From contig NZ_JAPEIQ010000030.1 of NCBI RefSeq assembly GCF_026041215.1, forward strand, positions 217,703-281,702: DNA of 64,000 bases. Reading direction: 5' to 3'. Below are positions 36,266-44,425 of this stretch, in pieces (the stretch's first letter is position 1; each line of letters begins with the position of its first letter). A model generated the notes under the pieces. That model had not been told where the DNA came from. It made no database searches and saw only the letters and a list, made by a program, of their open reading frames with translations. The DNA is from Hoyosella sp. YIM 151337 (lineage in GTDB: Bacteria; Actinomycetota; Actinomycetes; Mycobacteriales; Mycobacteriaceae). The translations under genes were made by a program, and so were the position numbers.

Positions 36266-39013
36266 GTGGGGGTAGTCGACGAGCGGGGATACACCGGGCC
36301 GGGGGAACCTGGTGATCCTGGAAACGGCGCTCACACCCGCAGCGGAAACGGCCACGAGCGGCGGGGTGACCGCGATAGCGGCGGGGGGCACTCTGCCCCA
36401 CCACCGGCCGAGCCCTTGCTGCGTCAGCCTCCTCAAGATCTCGGGGCCGAGCAGGCTGTCCTCGGGGGGATGCTGCTGAGTAAGGATGCGATCGCGGACG
36501 TCGTTGAGAAATTGCGCCCCGGAGATTTCTATCGCCCCGCCCACCAGAACATCTACGACTGCATCCTCGATCTCTACGGTCGCGGTGAACCGGCCGACCC
36601 GGTGACTGTCGCTGCCGACTTAGAGCGCCGCGGTGAGTTGCGGCGTATCGGCGGCGCCCCCTACCTGCACACCCTCATTTCCACTGTGCCTACGGCAGCG
36701 AACGCGGGCTACTATGCCGAAATCGTCGCGGAAAAAGCGATTCTGCGCCGATTGGTGGAAGCCGGTACGCGGATCGTCCAGTACGGCTACGCCGGATCCG
36801 AGGGACAGGATGTCGCAACGGTCGTCGACCGCGCGCAGGCCGAGATCTTTGATGTGACCGAGCGGCGCACGTCTGAGGACTATGTGCCGCTCGAAGAACT
36901 CCTGCAGCCGACGATGGACGAAATCGATTCGATCGCGTCGCGCGGGGGGATCTCGCTTGGTGTGCCAACCGGGTTCGTGGAGTTCGATGAACTCACGAAT
37001 GGGCTGCACCCAGGTCAGATGGTCATCATTGCGGCGAGGCCGGGTGTGGGCAAATCGACGCTGGGCATGGATATCTTGCGTTCCTGCTGCGTGAAGCAGG
37101 GGAAAGCCGGAGTTCTGTTTTCTCTTGAGATGAGCAAGACGGAAGTCGTGATGCGGCTGCTGTCGGCCGAAGCGAAGATCAAACTTGCCGACATGCGTTC
37201 CGGCAAAATGAATGACGATGACTGGACGCGTTTGGCGCGGCGGATGAGTGAAATCAGTGAAGCGCCGCTTTTCATTGATGACTCGCCAAATATGACGATG
37301 ATGGAGATCCGGGCGAAAGCGCGGCGTCTCAAGCAGAAACACGAACTTAGTCTCGTCGTCGTCGACTACCTGCAGCTCATGACCTCCGGTAAGAAGTTCG
37401 AATCGCGGCAGCAGGAAGTGTCGGAACTTTCGCGAAGCCTCAAGCTGCTTGCGAAAGAGCTCGAAGTCCCGGTGATCGCTATCTGTCAGCTCAACCGTGG
37501 CCCGGAGCAGCGTTCAGATAAGAAGCCGCAAGTCTCTGACCTGCGCGAATCTGGATGCCTCCCCGCCTCGACACGAATCTTGCGCGCTGACAACGGAGCA
37601 GAAGTGACTCTCGGCGAGCTACTCGAAACCGGTGAAACGCCGCTCGTGTGGTCGTTTGATGAGCGCATGCGCATGGTGGCCCGCCCCATGGTGAAGGTTT
37701 TCTCGAGTGGCCGCAAGGAAGTGTTTCGGGTTCGAATGGCGTCAGGACGTCAGGTTGAGGCAACTGCCAACCACCCGTTCATGACGGTCGACGGCTGGAT
37801 CAGCCTGGACCAGCTCAAGGTGGCCGACCGTGTAGCGACGCCCCGAATGGTGCCCGAGCCGGCACACACTCAACGATTGCCTGATCCCGAGGTGATCCTG
37901 CTCGCGCATATGATCGGCTATGGCTCCTGCGTGAAGCGCCAGCCGATCAGATATGCGAGTGTTGATAAGCAGAACCTCGAGGCGGTGACGGCAGCCGCGC
38001 ACCATTTCGGTGTCACGGCCGTGCGCGACGAGTACCCGGCAGCGCGGTGTACCACGTTGGGGCTGAGAGCGCCGGAACGACTTACGCACGGCAATCGCAA
38101 TCCGATCGCCGCATGGCTCGACGGGCTTGGCATCTTCGGTCTCCGCAGTAACGAGAAGTTCGTGCCGCAGGTCGTATTCTCGGCACCAAACGATCAAATC
38201 GCGCTTTTCCTTCGCCACTTGTGGGCGACGGATGGATCGGTGCGGTGGGATGCCAAGGGGCACCAGGCCCGAATTTACTATGCGTCGACGAGTCGCCGAC
38301 TTGTCGACGACATTGCACAACTGCTGATGCGTCTGGGTGTAGCCAGCCGCATCAAGTCTGTCAGTAAGGCCGACTACCGCGATTGCTGGCACCTCTCAAT
38401 CGATGGGGCTGAGAACCAGCTGGCATTCCTGAACGGGGTAGGTGTGCATGGGAATCGAGGATCAGCGGTAAAAGTGGCTGCAGATGAACTCGAAGCGGTC
38501 GCCTCGAACACAAACGTCGACACCGTGCCGAAAGAGGTCTGGAACAAGGTCCGCGATCTGCTGGCCGCGAAAGAAATCACGCACAGGGAGTTGGCGGCGG
38601 CTATGAATTCGCGGTTCTGCGGATCCGCGATGTGGAAGCACGCGCCGAGTCGGTCCCGCCTCGCGCGGGTTGCGGAGATTCTTGATGACGAAGACATCGA
38701 GATGCTCGCGACGAACGACGCATATTGGGACCGAATAGTCGAGATCACCAGTCTTGGTGAGCAAGAAGTCTACGACGGGACCGTGCCCGGAACGCACAAC
38801 TTCATTGCCGATGGCGTAGCAGTCCATAATTCGCTGGAACAGGATGCCGATATGGTGATCCTGCTGCACCGTCCCGACGCGTTCGAGGCTGACGACCCGC
38901 GCGGCGGCGAAGCCGACATCATCGTGGGCAAGCACCGTGCCGGTCCCACCGCGACGATCACTGTGGCGCACCAATTGCACTTCTCACGCTTCGTTGATAT
39001 GGCACGCGGGTAA
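36266..39013 (+). CDS. dnaB: Replicative DNA helicase DnaB containing an intein
   Basis: 915 aa precursor: about 430 residues of N-extein, a 425-residue intein, and 60 residues of C-extein. The host part is a RecA-family hexameric 5'-3' helicase of the replisome: N-terminal domain (QPPQDLGAEQAVLGGMLLS), Walker A PGVGKST (K263), Walker B VVVDYLQLM, and the arginine-finger region near KHRAGPTATITVAHQ. Start: GTG 36266 lies seven bases after GAGGAGG; the frame also allows GTG 36248. The insertion point DLRESG|C ... HN|SLEQDAD is the one used in M. tuberculosis DnaB. Excision should give a ~490-residue helicase of normal size. Confidence 0.96.
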   Translation: MGVVDERGYTGPGEPGDPGNGAHTRSGNGHERRGDRDSGGGHSAPPPAEPLLRQPPQDLGAEQAVLGGMLLSKDAIADVVEKLRPGDFYRPAHQNIYDCILDLYGRGEPADPVTVAADLERRGELRRIGGAPYLHTLISTVPTAANAGYYAEIVAEKAILRRLVEAGTRIVQYGYAGSEGQDVATVVDRAQAEIFDVTERRTSEDYVPLEELLQPTMDEIDSIASRGGISLGVPTGFVEFDELTNGLHPGQMVIIAARPGVGKSTLGMDILRSCCVKQGKAGVLFSLEMSKTEVVMRLLSAEAKIKLADMRSGKMNDDDWTRLARRMSEISEAPLFIDDSPNMTMMEIRAKARRLKQKHELSLVVVDYLQLMTSGKKFESRQQEVSELSRSLKLLAKELEVPVIAICQLNRGPEQRSDKKPQVSDLRESGCLPASTRILRADNGAEVTLGELLETGETPLVWSFDERMRMVARPMVKVFSSGRKEVFRVRMASGRQVEATANHPFMTVDGWISLDQLKVADRVATPRMVPEPAHTQRLPDPEVILLAHMIGYGSCVKRQPIRYASVDKQNLEAVTAAAHHFGVTAVRDEYPAARCTTLGLRAPERLTHGNRNPIAAWLDGLGIFGLRSNEKFVPQVVFSAPNDQIALFLRHLWATDGSVRWDAKGHQARIYYASTSRRLVDDIAQLLMRLGVASRIKSVSKADYRDCWHLSIDGAENQLAFLNGVGVHGNRGSAVKVAADELEAVASNTNVDTVPKEVWNKVRDLLAAKEITHRELAAAMNSRFCGSAMWKHAPSRSRLARVAEILDDEDIEMLATNDAYWDRIVEITSLGEQEVYDGTVPGTHNFIADGVAVHNSLEQDADMVILLHRPDAFEADDPRGGEADIIVGKHRAGPTATITVAHQLHFSRFVDMARG
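37556..38830 (+). mobile_element. DnaB intein with a degenerate LAGLIDADG endonuclease
   Basis: 425 aa protein intron. Splicing residues are intact: Cys1 (CLPASTRILRADNGAEV), block B T70-A-N-H73, block F/G region VYDGTVPGTHNFIADG, terminal His424-Asn425, and Ser as +1 residue. The dodecapeptide endonuclease domain lies between: the first motif reads LLAHMIGYGS (119-124), where the catalytic Asp is replaced by Tyr122. The second motif LRHLWATDGSV keeps Asp226. Prediction: the intein splices but no longer homes. Confidence 0.93.
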
Positions 39014-39092
39014 GGCGGTCTGCGCCACCAGTCGCTCCAGCGCCGGGCGCCTACAGCGCCAACGCGAAAACCTTCCCCGACACCTTGCATTA

Positions 39093-39107
39093 GATAGTGG
39101 AGCTATC
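39093..39107. promoter_or_regulatory. GATAG-N5-CTATC dyad upstream of the DUF4188 gene
   Basis: Inverted repeat GATAG, TGGAG, CTATC, 40 bases before the start codon. A further ACTATC copy lies at 39125-39130. Plausible operator for an unlinked regulator; position is the only evidence. Confidence 0.35.
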
Positions 39108-39147
39108 CAATAATGGAGAGCATCACTATCTATGCAGGGGAGTAGTC

Positions 39148-39627
39148 ATGGCTACGATTCACCACGGCCGGAGGACGCACGCGCATGAGGGACCGGTAAC
39201 CGTGTTTCTCATCGGCATGAGACTGAATCGCCTGCGTAAAGTCAGGTCCTGGGCGCCGGTGGTTAAGGCGATGCCTGCGATGCTCCAAGAACTGGCACAG
39301 GATCCGCAAGCCGGTTTCTTGTGGCACCGGACCTACCTGTCTGGCAGGACAATTCTGGTGGTCCAGTACTGGCGATCAGCGGAGGACATTTACCGCTACG
39401 CTGTTGATGCGCAGCGACTGCACCGCCCTGCCTGGAAGGCGTACAACAAGGCAATCCGCAAGTATCCGGGAGATGTCGGTGTCTGGCACGAAACGTACGC
39501 GGTCCCTGCTGGTCACCACGAGACGATTTATGTTGACATGCCCGTTATCGGGCTTGCCGCTGCGACCGAGTCGATCCAGGTGCGATCCGGCCAAGACAGT
39601 GCCCGGCAACGGATGACGGCGAGATAG
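39148..39627 (+). CDS. DUF4188-family (heme-monooxygenase-like) protein
   Basis: 159 aa. The sequence VTVFLIGMRLNRLRKVRSWA, MLQELAQDPQAGFL, RTILVVQYWRSAEDIYRYA and WHETYAVPAGHHETIYVDMP matches the DUF4188 family, a dimeric ferredoxin-like fold related to antibiotic-biosynthesis monooxygenases. Function unproven in the family. ATG 39148 has AGGGGAG six to twelve bases upstream. It stands alone after dnaB. Confidence 0.8.
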   Translation: MATIHHGRRTHAHEGPVTVFLIGMRLNRLRKVRSWAPVVKAMPAMLQELAQDPQAGFLWHRTYLSGRTILVVQYWRSAEDIYRYAVDAQRLHRPAWKAYNKAIRKYPGDVGVWHETYAVPAGHHETIYVDMPVIGLAAATESIQVRSGQDSARQRMTAR

Positions 39628-39654
39628 TGGATCGAAGCCCGATAGGCTCCTGAG

Positions 39655-41112
39655 GTGGAGCGGCCACGGTTTGCCTGGCGCGGGGTGGGGTTGATTGCTG
39701 CCGTCCCGGTGGTCGCACTGTGCGCGACGGCGGGCCGGTATGGCTACCATCGCGATGAGTTGTACTTCATTGCCGCTGGTAGCCGTCCCGCGGCGGGGTA
39801 TGTCGATCAGCCGCCACTGGTGCCGCTACTTGCGTATCTGCTCGATTCGCTGTCGGGTGGTTCGCTGGTGGCTCTGCGCATCCCCTCGGCGGTCGCGGCG
39901 GGCGTGATCGTGATTGTGACTGCTCTCATCGCGAGGGAATTCGGGGCCGGACGTGCGGGTCAGTTCCTGGCTGCATCGGCGATGGCGGCGTCGGCGGTGC
40001 TCATCGCAGTCGGGCACTTGTTGTCGACGAGTACGTTCGACTTCCTGATTTGGGCGTTGCTGAGCTGGCTCGTGATTCGGGCCGTCAAACAGCCGGGGCC
40101 ACAGTGGATGGCGGTCGGTGCGGCAGCGGGCATCGGGTTGCTTACCAAGTCCCTCGTGGTCGTGCTGCTGGCAGCGTTACTTGCCGCGATCGTGGCGGTG
40201 GGGCCACGGTCCGTGCTGCGGAATCGCTGGCTGTGGGGTGCCGCCGCGCTCGCAATACTGATCGCGCTGCCAAACACCTGGTGGCAGGCGGCTCATGGCT
40301 GGCCACAGTTTGAGTTGTCTGGATCAATCGCTGCCGGGAGTTCGGGAACGAGCGAGCCACGGTGGCTGTTCCTGCCGTTTCAGACTGTGCTGCTCGGTCC
40401 GTTGCTCGCGCCGATCTGGATTATCGGTCTCTGGAGACTGCTGCGAGAGCCAGGCATGCGTTCGTGGCGGTTCTTCGCGGTCGCGTACCTCCTTCTCGCA
40501 GTCGTCTTCCTGGTGATGGGCGGTAAGCCCTATTATCTAGCCGGGATGTACCCGGTGTTGCTCGCGGCCGGTGCTGAACCTGTCCTGCGGTGGCTGACTA
40601 CCGCGTTCCGCCGCAGTCTTGCGGTTCTCGCAATCGTGGCGACAGCCGTGACGTCCGGGTTACTTTTCCTGCCAATCGTCCCCCCGCAGGAACTGCGGGA
40701 AACACCGATCCCGTCAATCAACTACGACGCCGGGGAGACGATTGGCTGGCCGGAGTTCGCTGCCACGATAGACGGCATGCACCGCAGCATAGCTGACAGC
40801 GACGTGATCGTCTTGGCAGGAAACTACGGCCAAGCGGGCGCGATCGAAATGTTCCTGCCGCACATCCCGGTGTTTAGCGGACACAACAGCTACTGGTCGT
40901 GGGGGCCGCCGCCCGAGCGGCGTGGCCCATTCATCGCCCTGGGCTATCCGGAGGATGTCCTGAGGGACTTGTGCGATGATCTGTGGTCCGCCGCGACGAT
41001 CGATAACCAGGTAAATGTCGCCAACGATGAACAAGGTCGGCAAGTCTGGATATGCAACGACCGTTCACGGCGGTGGGACGAGGTTTGGCCGTCGTTGCGC
41101 CGAATCGGCTGA
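39655..41112 (+). CDS. GT39-like (ArnT/PMT type) membrane glycosyltransferase
   Basis: 485 aa. The first periplasmic loop carries YGYHRDELYFIAAGSRPAAG and YVDQPPLVPLLAYLLDSLSG, the hallmark DE...DQPP pattern of dolichol/polyprenyl-phosphate-dependent glycosyltransferase family 39 (PMT_2) proteins. About eleven helices follow, then a soluble C-terminal domain of ~120 residues (VVLAGNYGQAGAIEMFLPHI, SGHNSYWSWGPPPE). GTG start at 39655. The donor is probably a polyprenyl-phosphate sugar; the acceptor is unknown. Confidence 0.88.
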   Translation: MERPRFAWRGVGLIAAVPVVALCATAGRYGYHRDELYFIAAGSRPAAGYVDQPPLVPLLAYLLDSLSGGSLVALRIPSAVAAGVIVIVTALIAREFGAGRAGQFLAASAMAASAVLIAVGHLLSTSTFDFLIWALLSWLVIRAVKQPGPQWMAVGAAAGIGLLTKSLVVVLLAALLAAIVAVGPRSVLRNRWLWGAAALAILIALPNTWWQAAHGWPQFELSGSIAAGSSGTSEPRWLFLPFQTVLLGPLLAPIWIIGLWRLLREPGMRSWRFFAVAYLLLAVVFLVMGGKPYYLAGMYPVLLAAGAEPVLRWLTTAFRRSLAVLAIVATAVTSGLLFLPIVPPQELRETPIPSINYDAGETIGWPEFAATIDGMHRSIADSDVIVLAGNYGQAGAIEMFLPHIPVFSGHNSYWSWGPPPERRGPFIALGYPEDVLRDLCDDLWSAATIDNQVNVANDEQGRQVWICNDRSRRWDEVWPSLRRIG

Positions 41113-41143
41113 TGACACGCTCGCGGAGCGTCCTGGCGCGACG

Positions 41144-42109
41144 CTAGAGGCCGAGCGTGCGCAGCGAGCCGGACAGGGTGTCAGCGGAGTGGTGCAGCTG
41201 CGCGAGTTCTTCTGCAGTGAAGGGTGTTTCGGTGATTGGGACTGCACCAGCGGCGCTGACGACGGACGGCACCGACAGGGCGATGCCATCGATGCCGTGC
41301 ACGCCGCGCAACACCGTACTCACGGGGAGGATGGCGTGCTCGTCATTAAGCAGTGCCTCCACGATGCGCGCGCCAGCGAGGCCAATCGCGTAGTTTGTCG
41401 CGCCCTTGCCCTGGATCACTCGATAGGCAGCGTCGCGGACATCGATGGCAATTCGGTTGAGTTCTTCTGCGGTGAAAGGAGGAAGCCCTTCTGGGCTGTG
41501 CCAATCGAAGATCGGGACAGACCCGATTCGTGCGTTTGACCAGACAGGGAACCCGGTGTCCCCGTGTTCACCCGCGATGTACGCATGAACGCTGGTCGGT
41601 GAGATGCCTGCGCGATCCGCGAGTAGACGGCGCAGCCGTGAAGTATCGAGCACCGTGCCAGACGAGAAGACGCGCGAGGCGGGAAGGCCTGACATGCGCT
41701 GCGCCGCAACAGTAAGCACATCGCACGGGTTTGTGACCAGCACGTAGAACGCGTGCGGCGCATGATTGACGAGTTCTGGCATCAACTGTTCGAGGATGCG
41801 CACGTTCGTGGCTGCGAGATCGAGTCGTGTCTGCCCCGGCTTCTGCTTCGCGCCAGCGGTAACGACAACGACGTGCGCCCCTTCAACCGCGGCGATATCA
41901 GCTGACCCCGCGATGTCGCTCGCGCCGGTGAATTGCGTGCCGTGGGCGAGATCGAGCACCTCAGCCTCAACCTTGGCGTGGTTGATGTCGTAGAGGGCGA
42001 CGTGCCGCGCCGATCCACGGATGAGTGCCGCGTACGCAAGGCTGGCCCCAACGCTTCCCGCCCCAACGATGGCAAGTTTCGAATTTTCCACTGCGCCCAT
42101 GCGGACCAT
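41144..42109 (-). CDS. ldh: L-lactate dehydrogenase
   Basis: 321 aa, NAD-dependent. Rossmann motif IVGAGSVGASLAYAAL, NAD-specificity loop ALYDINHAKVEAE (Asp), substrate-binding Arg in QTRLDLAATNV, NPCDVLT, SSGTVLDTSRLRRLLA, and the catalytic His in YIAGEHGDT. The Gln before KPGQTR indicates lactate rather than malate specificity (AKQKPGQTR). It interconverts pyruvate and L-lactate. Start ATG 42109 or the ATG at 42100. No operon partner. Confidence 0.95.
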   Translation of the reverse strand: MVRMGAVENSKLAIVGAGSVGASLAYAALIRGSARHVALYDINHAKVEAEVLDLAHGTQFTGASDIAGSADIAAVEGAHVVVVTAGAKQKPGQTRLDLAATNVRILEQLMPELVNHAPHAFYVLVTNPCDVLTVAAQRMSGLPASRVFSSGTVLDTSRLRRLLADRAGISPTSVHAYIAGEHGDTGFPVWSNARIGSVPIFDWHSPEGLPPFTAEELNRIAIDVRDAAYRVIQGKGATNYAIGLAGARIVEALLNDEHAILPVSTVLRGVHGIDGIALSVPSVVSAAGAVPITETPFTAEELAQLHHSADTLSGSLRTLGL

Positions 42110-42232
42110 TGTTTCAAAGCAGGGTGCACCCAGCCACCAGTGCGCGAATTCAACTGCGGAGGTCAGCTAAAACCCCCGAAACTTGGCCATTCTGTATGAC
42201 TTCCGTAGATGGATCCAGAGGCCGGGGCACGG

Positions 42233-42850
42233 TTACGTCCAGACATGGCCAGCAGGAACTAACTGCGCCTGCCCCCCGGTGAGCGCGGCGATCGTTGAGG
42301 CGAGTTCCGCTGGGTGGGCAGAAGATACGGTCAGCGTGGCGCGCTCGGCGTAATCGATAGTCGGCACATCGATTCCGCGGCCTCGCAACTCGGCTTCAAG
42401 CCGGCCCGCGTCGGCGTGGTCGACGGTGAGGCGAAATAGCTCGTGGCGTACCCGGGGGATCAGGGTTGCCGCATCGACCGCCGCGGCCACGGCCCCCGAG
42501 TACGCGCGGACGAGCCCGCCCGCCCCTAGTTTCACCCCGCCGAAGTAGCGGATCACGACCGCGGCAACGTTGACGATATCTCGCGATTTCAGTACTTGCA
42601 GCATAGGGATTCCAGCTGTGCCGCCGGGCTCGCCATCATCACTTGACCGTTCGATCCGTGCCTCGTCCGCATCCCCGATCACACACGCGAAGCAGTGGTG
42701 GCGCGCGCTGGGGTGTGCGGCCCGCGCATCGGCGAGAAGCTGCAGGGCGACATCGATATCCTCCGCACGCCGCAGCTCAGCGATGAAACGAGATCGCTTG
42801 ATCTCTGTCTCGACGCGAGGGTGCTCAGTGCTGGCCAGCGAGTACGGCAT
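42233..42850 (-). CDS. YigZ/IMPACT family protein (UPF0029)
   Basis: 205 aa. N-terminal IMPACT domain: EIKRSRFIAELRRAEDIDVA, HHCFACVIGDADEARIERSS and DDGEPGGTAGIPMLQVL, and VRYFGG-type VVIRYFGGVKLGAGGLVRAYS. A C-terminal ferredoxin-like DUF1949 domain follows. Members are linked to translation control and have been proposed to bind ribosomes or nucleic acid. ATG 42850 begins the homologous region; the open frame upstream lies over the preceding gene. It is ten bases downstream of cadI on the same strand. Confidence 0.9.
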   Translation of the reverse strand: MPYSLASTEHPRVETEIKRSRFIAELRRAEDIDVALQLLADARAAHPSARHHCFACVIGDADEARIERSSDDGEPGGTAGIPMLQVLKSRDIVNVAAVVIRYFGGVKLGAGGLVRAYSGAVAAAVDAATLIPRVRHELFRLTVDHADAGRLEAELRGRGIDVPTIDYAERATLTVSSAHPAELASTIAALTGGQAQLVPAGHVWT

Positions 42851-42860
42851 CGCACTGATT

Positions 42861-43268
42861 TTAAGCCGTGCTGGCCTCGGCTTCCGCGGCGGGACCGAAC
42901 GTCTCTGAGTCGGTAAGAACGGTATAGACCTCCCACCGTTCACCACCGGGACCTGTTACCCACACCTTGTCCTGGGTTGCGAAGCAGCACGTCGAGTTGA
43001 TCTCTTCTTGGGTGAAGAGCCCCTCGTCCTGCAGGCGCCCGATCTCGTCGTGCACGTGCGTGCTCGACCCCACTTCGATGCCCAGGTGATTGAGGCTGCC
43101 ACCCGCGCCTGGGTTTTCGATCAGAACTAGCTTCAGGGGTGGTTCGGCGATCGCAAAGTTCGCGTAGCCGGGCTTCACTTTCGCGGGTGCGGAGTTGAAC
43201 AGCTTTGAGTAAAACGTGATGGCCTGCTGTAGGTCGTCGACGTTGAGGGCAAGTTGGACACGGGACAT
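42861..43268 (-). CDS. cadI: CadI/ArsI-type vicinal-oxygen-chelate protein
   Basis: 135 aa, glyoxalase/dioxygenase superfamily: MSRVQLALNVDDLQQAITFY, then KVKPGYANFAIAEPPLKLVL, GSLNHLGIEV, STCCFATQDKVWVTGPGG and RWEVYTVLTD. The CC pair (STCC) and the metal-ligand His/Glu positions (NHLGIE, WEVY) fit cadmium-induced CadI and the C-As lyase ArsI. Divergent from an ArsR regulator, with ArsR-type operators between. Arsenical or cadmium resistance is the likely role. Confidence 0.92.
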   Translation of the reverse strand: MSRVQLALNVDDLQQAITFYSKLFNSAPAKVKPGYANFAIAEPPLKLVLIENPGAGGSLNHLGIEVGSSTHVHDEIGRLQDEGLFTQEEINSTCCFATQDKVWVTGPGGERWEVYTVLTDSETFGPAAEAEASTA

Positions 43269-43281
43269 GCCACACCACCTT

Positions 43282-43339
43282 TTCGATAAATGTCGAACTA
43301 TGACGAGTCCCACTTTGCCACCTTTTCGACATATGTCAA
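43282..43339. promoter_or_regulatory. Two ArsR-type operators between cadI and arsR
   Basis: TTCGATAAATGTCGAA (43282-43297) and TTCGACATATGTCAA (43325-43339, core palindrome GACATATGTC). Both have the AT-centred dyad of ArsR/SmtB operators. The first sits just upstream of cadI, the second about 22 bases before the arsR start, so one regulator can control both directions. Confidence 0.75.
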
Positions 43340-43361
43340 GAAGGTGGGGTAGGCTGGCTCT

Positions 43362-43745
43362 GTGCCCAAAGCCCTTCCCGCCGTCGACATCAGCGCCCCG
43401 TTGTGTTGCGCGCCGGTGTCCGCAGCACCGATCAGTGACGACGCCGCGCTGCAGATCGCGCTGCGGCTTAAGGCGCTCGCTGATCCGGTGCGCATCAAGC
43501 TGATGTCGCTGCTGCTCACGAGCAGCGACCGCGAACTCTGCACGTGTGATCTGGCTGCCAGCCTCGCGCTTGCCGAATCGACGGTCAGTCACCACCTCAG
43601 TCAGCTTAAGAAGGCGGGACTGGTCGAGGGCACGCGGCGCGGAATGAACGTCTACTACCGTGTGCGCGCCGCGGCCCTCGATGCGCTCCGGCTCGTGCTC
43701 GACCCCAACTGCTGCGAACCTCAGGCGAGTAGCCTGGCTGACTGA
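43362..43745 (+). CDS. arsR: ArsR/SmtB-family metalloregulator
   Basis: 127 aa. Winged helix: LKALADPVRIKLMSLLLTSS, then CDLAASLALAESTVSHHLSQ and LKKAGLVEGTRRGMNVYYRV. Metal-sensing cysteines are CTC in ELCTCDL on the alpha3 region, CC near the N-terminus (APLCCAPV), and CC at the C-terminus (DPNCCEP). It represses in the apo form and is released by As(III), Cd or Pb. GTG start at 43362. The stop overlaps the start of the transporter gene (TGATG). Confidence 0.93.
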   Translation: MPKALPAVDISAPLCCAPVSAAPISDDAALQIALRLKALADPVRIKLMSLLLTSSDRELCTCDLAASLALAESTVSHHLSQLKKAGLVEGTRRGMNVYYRVRAAALDALRLVLDPNCCEPQASSLAD

Positions 43746-44422
43746 TGACGACACTGCTGTTGGCGCTGATGGGGCTGGCGTTTCTTGATTCGCTCGACGT
43801 ACTGCTGGTGGGCGCCACTGCGGCGATCGTCTACGACGCCCGGCTGGCGCGCCGGTCCCCGGTGCCGGGGGTGAGCGCGTTTCTGCTCGGTGTGTTCGTC
43901 ATGACCACGGCATTTGGTGTTTTGACCGTGCTAGGGCTCAGCTACCTCACCGAGCTTTTTGACATAGCGATAACACCGACCGTTCGATACTGGGTGGGGC
44001 TGGTCGTAGGACTCATCCTCATCGTGGTCGCGCTGCTGCCCACCTCGCAACGGCCACCGCCCGATTGGGCAGTTCGCCTGCGCCGCAACCCAGCCCTGCT
44101 CGTCGGGGCCGGTGCTCTCATCGGAATGGCTCAAGCGCCAACTGCCGTGCCCTACCTAGCTGGGCTTGCGATGCTCACAGCGCACCAGCCCCTGCCTGCG
44201 TGGTGGCCGTTCATCATCATCGCGTATTGCCTCGTGGCGCTGATCCCGCCCGCGGTCGTGCTTTTTCTCGCCACGCGCCGAAGCCCGGCTGCGCGGCGCC
44301 GCTACCGATCCGTGGTCCGCGTACTCACCCGCTATGGCCCGCGCACCGTCCGCATCATCTTCATTGTGGCGGGTGCTGTGCTCATTATCGATGCACTGAT
44401 GCACCACCAGTACCTGGTGTGA
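43745..44422 (+). CDS. GAP-family (LysE-like) membrane transporter
   Basis: 225 aa, six predicted transmembrane helices. The start LLLALMGLAFLDSLDVLLVG, followed by helices and a GMAQAPTAVPYLAGLAML segment, is that of the GAP/Sap family related to LysE exporters; in mycobacteria such proteins are linked to glycopeptidolipid export. Here it is translationally coupled to arsR, so a role in metal(loid) export or tolerance is inferred from context only. Its stop lies three bases from the convergent emb stop. Confidence 0.85.
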   Translation: MTTLLLALMGLAFLDSLDVLLVGATAAIVYDARLARRSPVPGVSAFLLGVFVMTTAFGVLTVLGLSYLTELFDIAITPTVRYWVGLVVGLILIVVALLPTSQRPPPDWAVRLRRNPALLVGAGALIGMAQAPTAVPYLAGLAMLTAHQPLPAWWPFIIIAYCLVALIPPAVVLFLATRRSPAARRRYRSVVRVLTRYGPRTVRIIFIVAGAVLIIDALMHHQYLV

Positions 44423-44425
44423 CGG

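Noticed and set aside
42861..43754. A single 297-aa minus-strand protein covering cadI and the antisense of arsR
   Set aside because: The first 162 codons are antisense to arsR and have no protein-like character; homology starts at ATG 43268 with MSRVQLAL.
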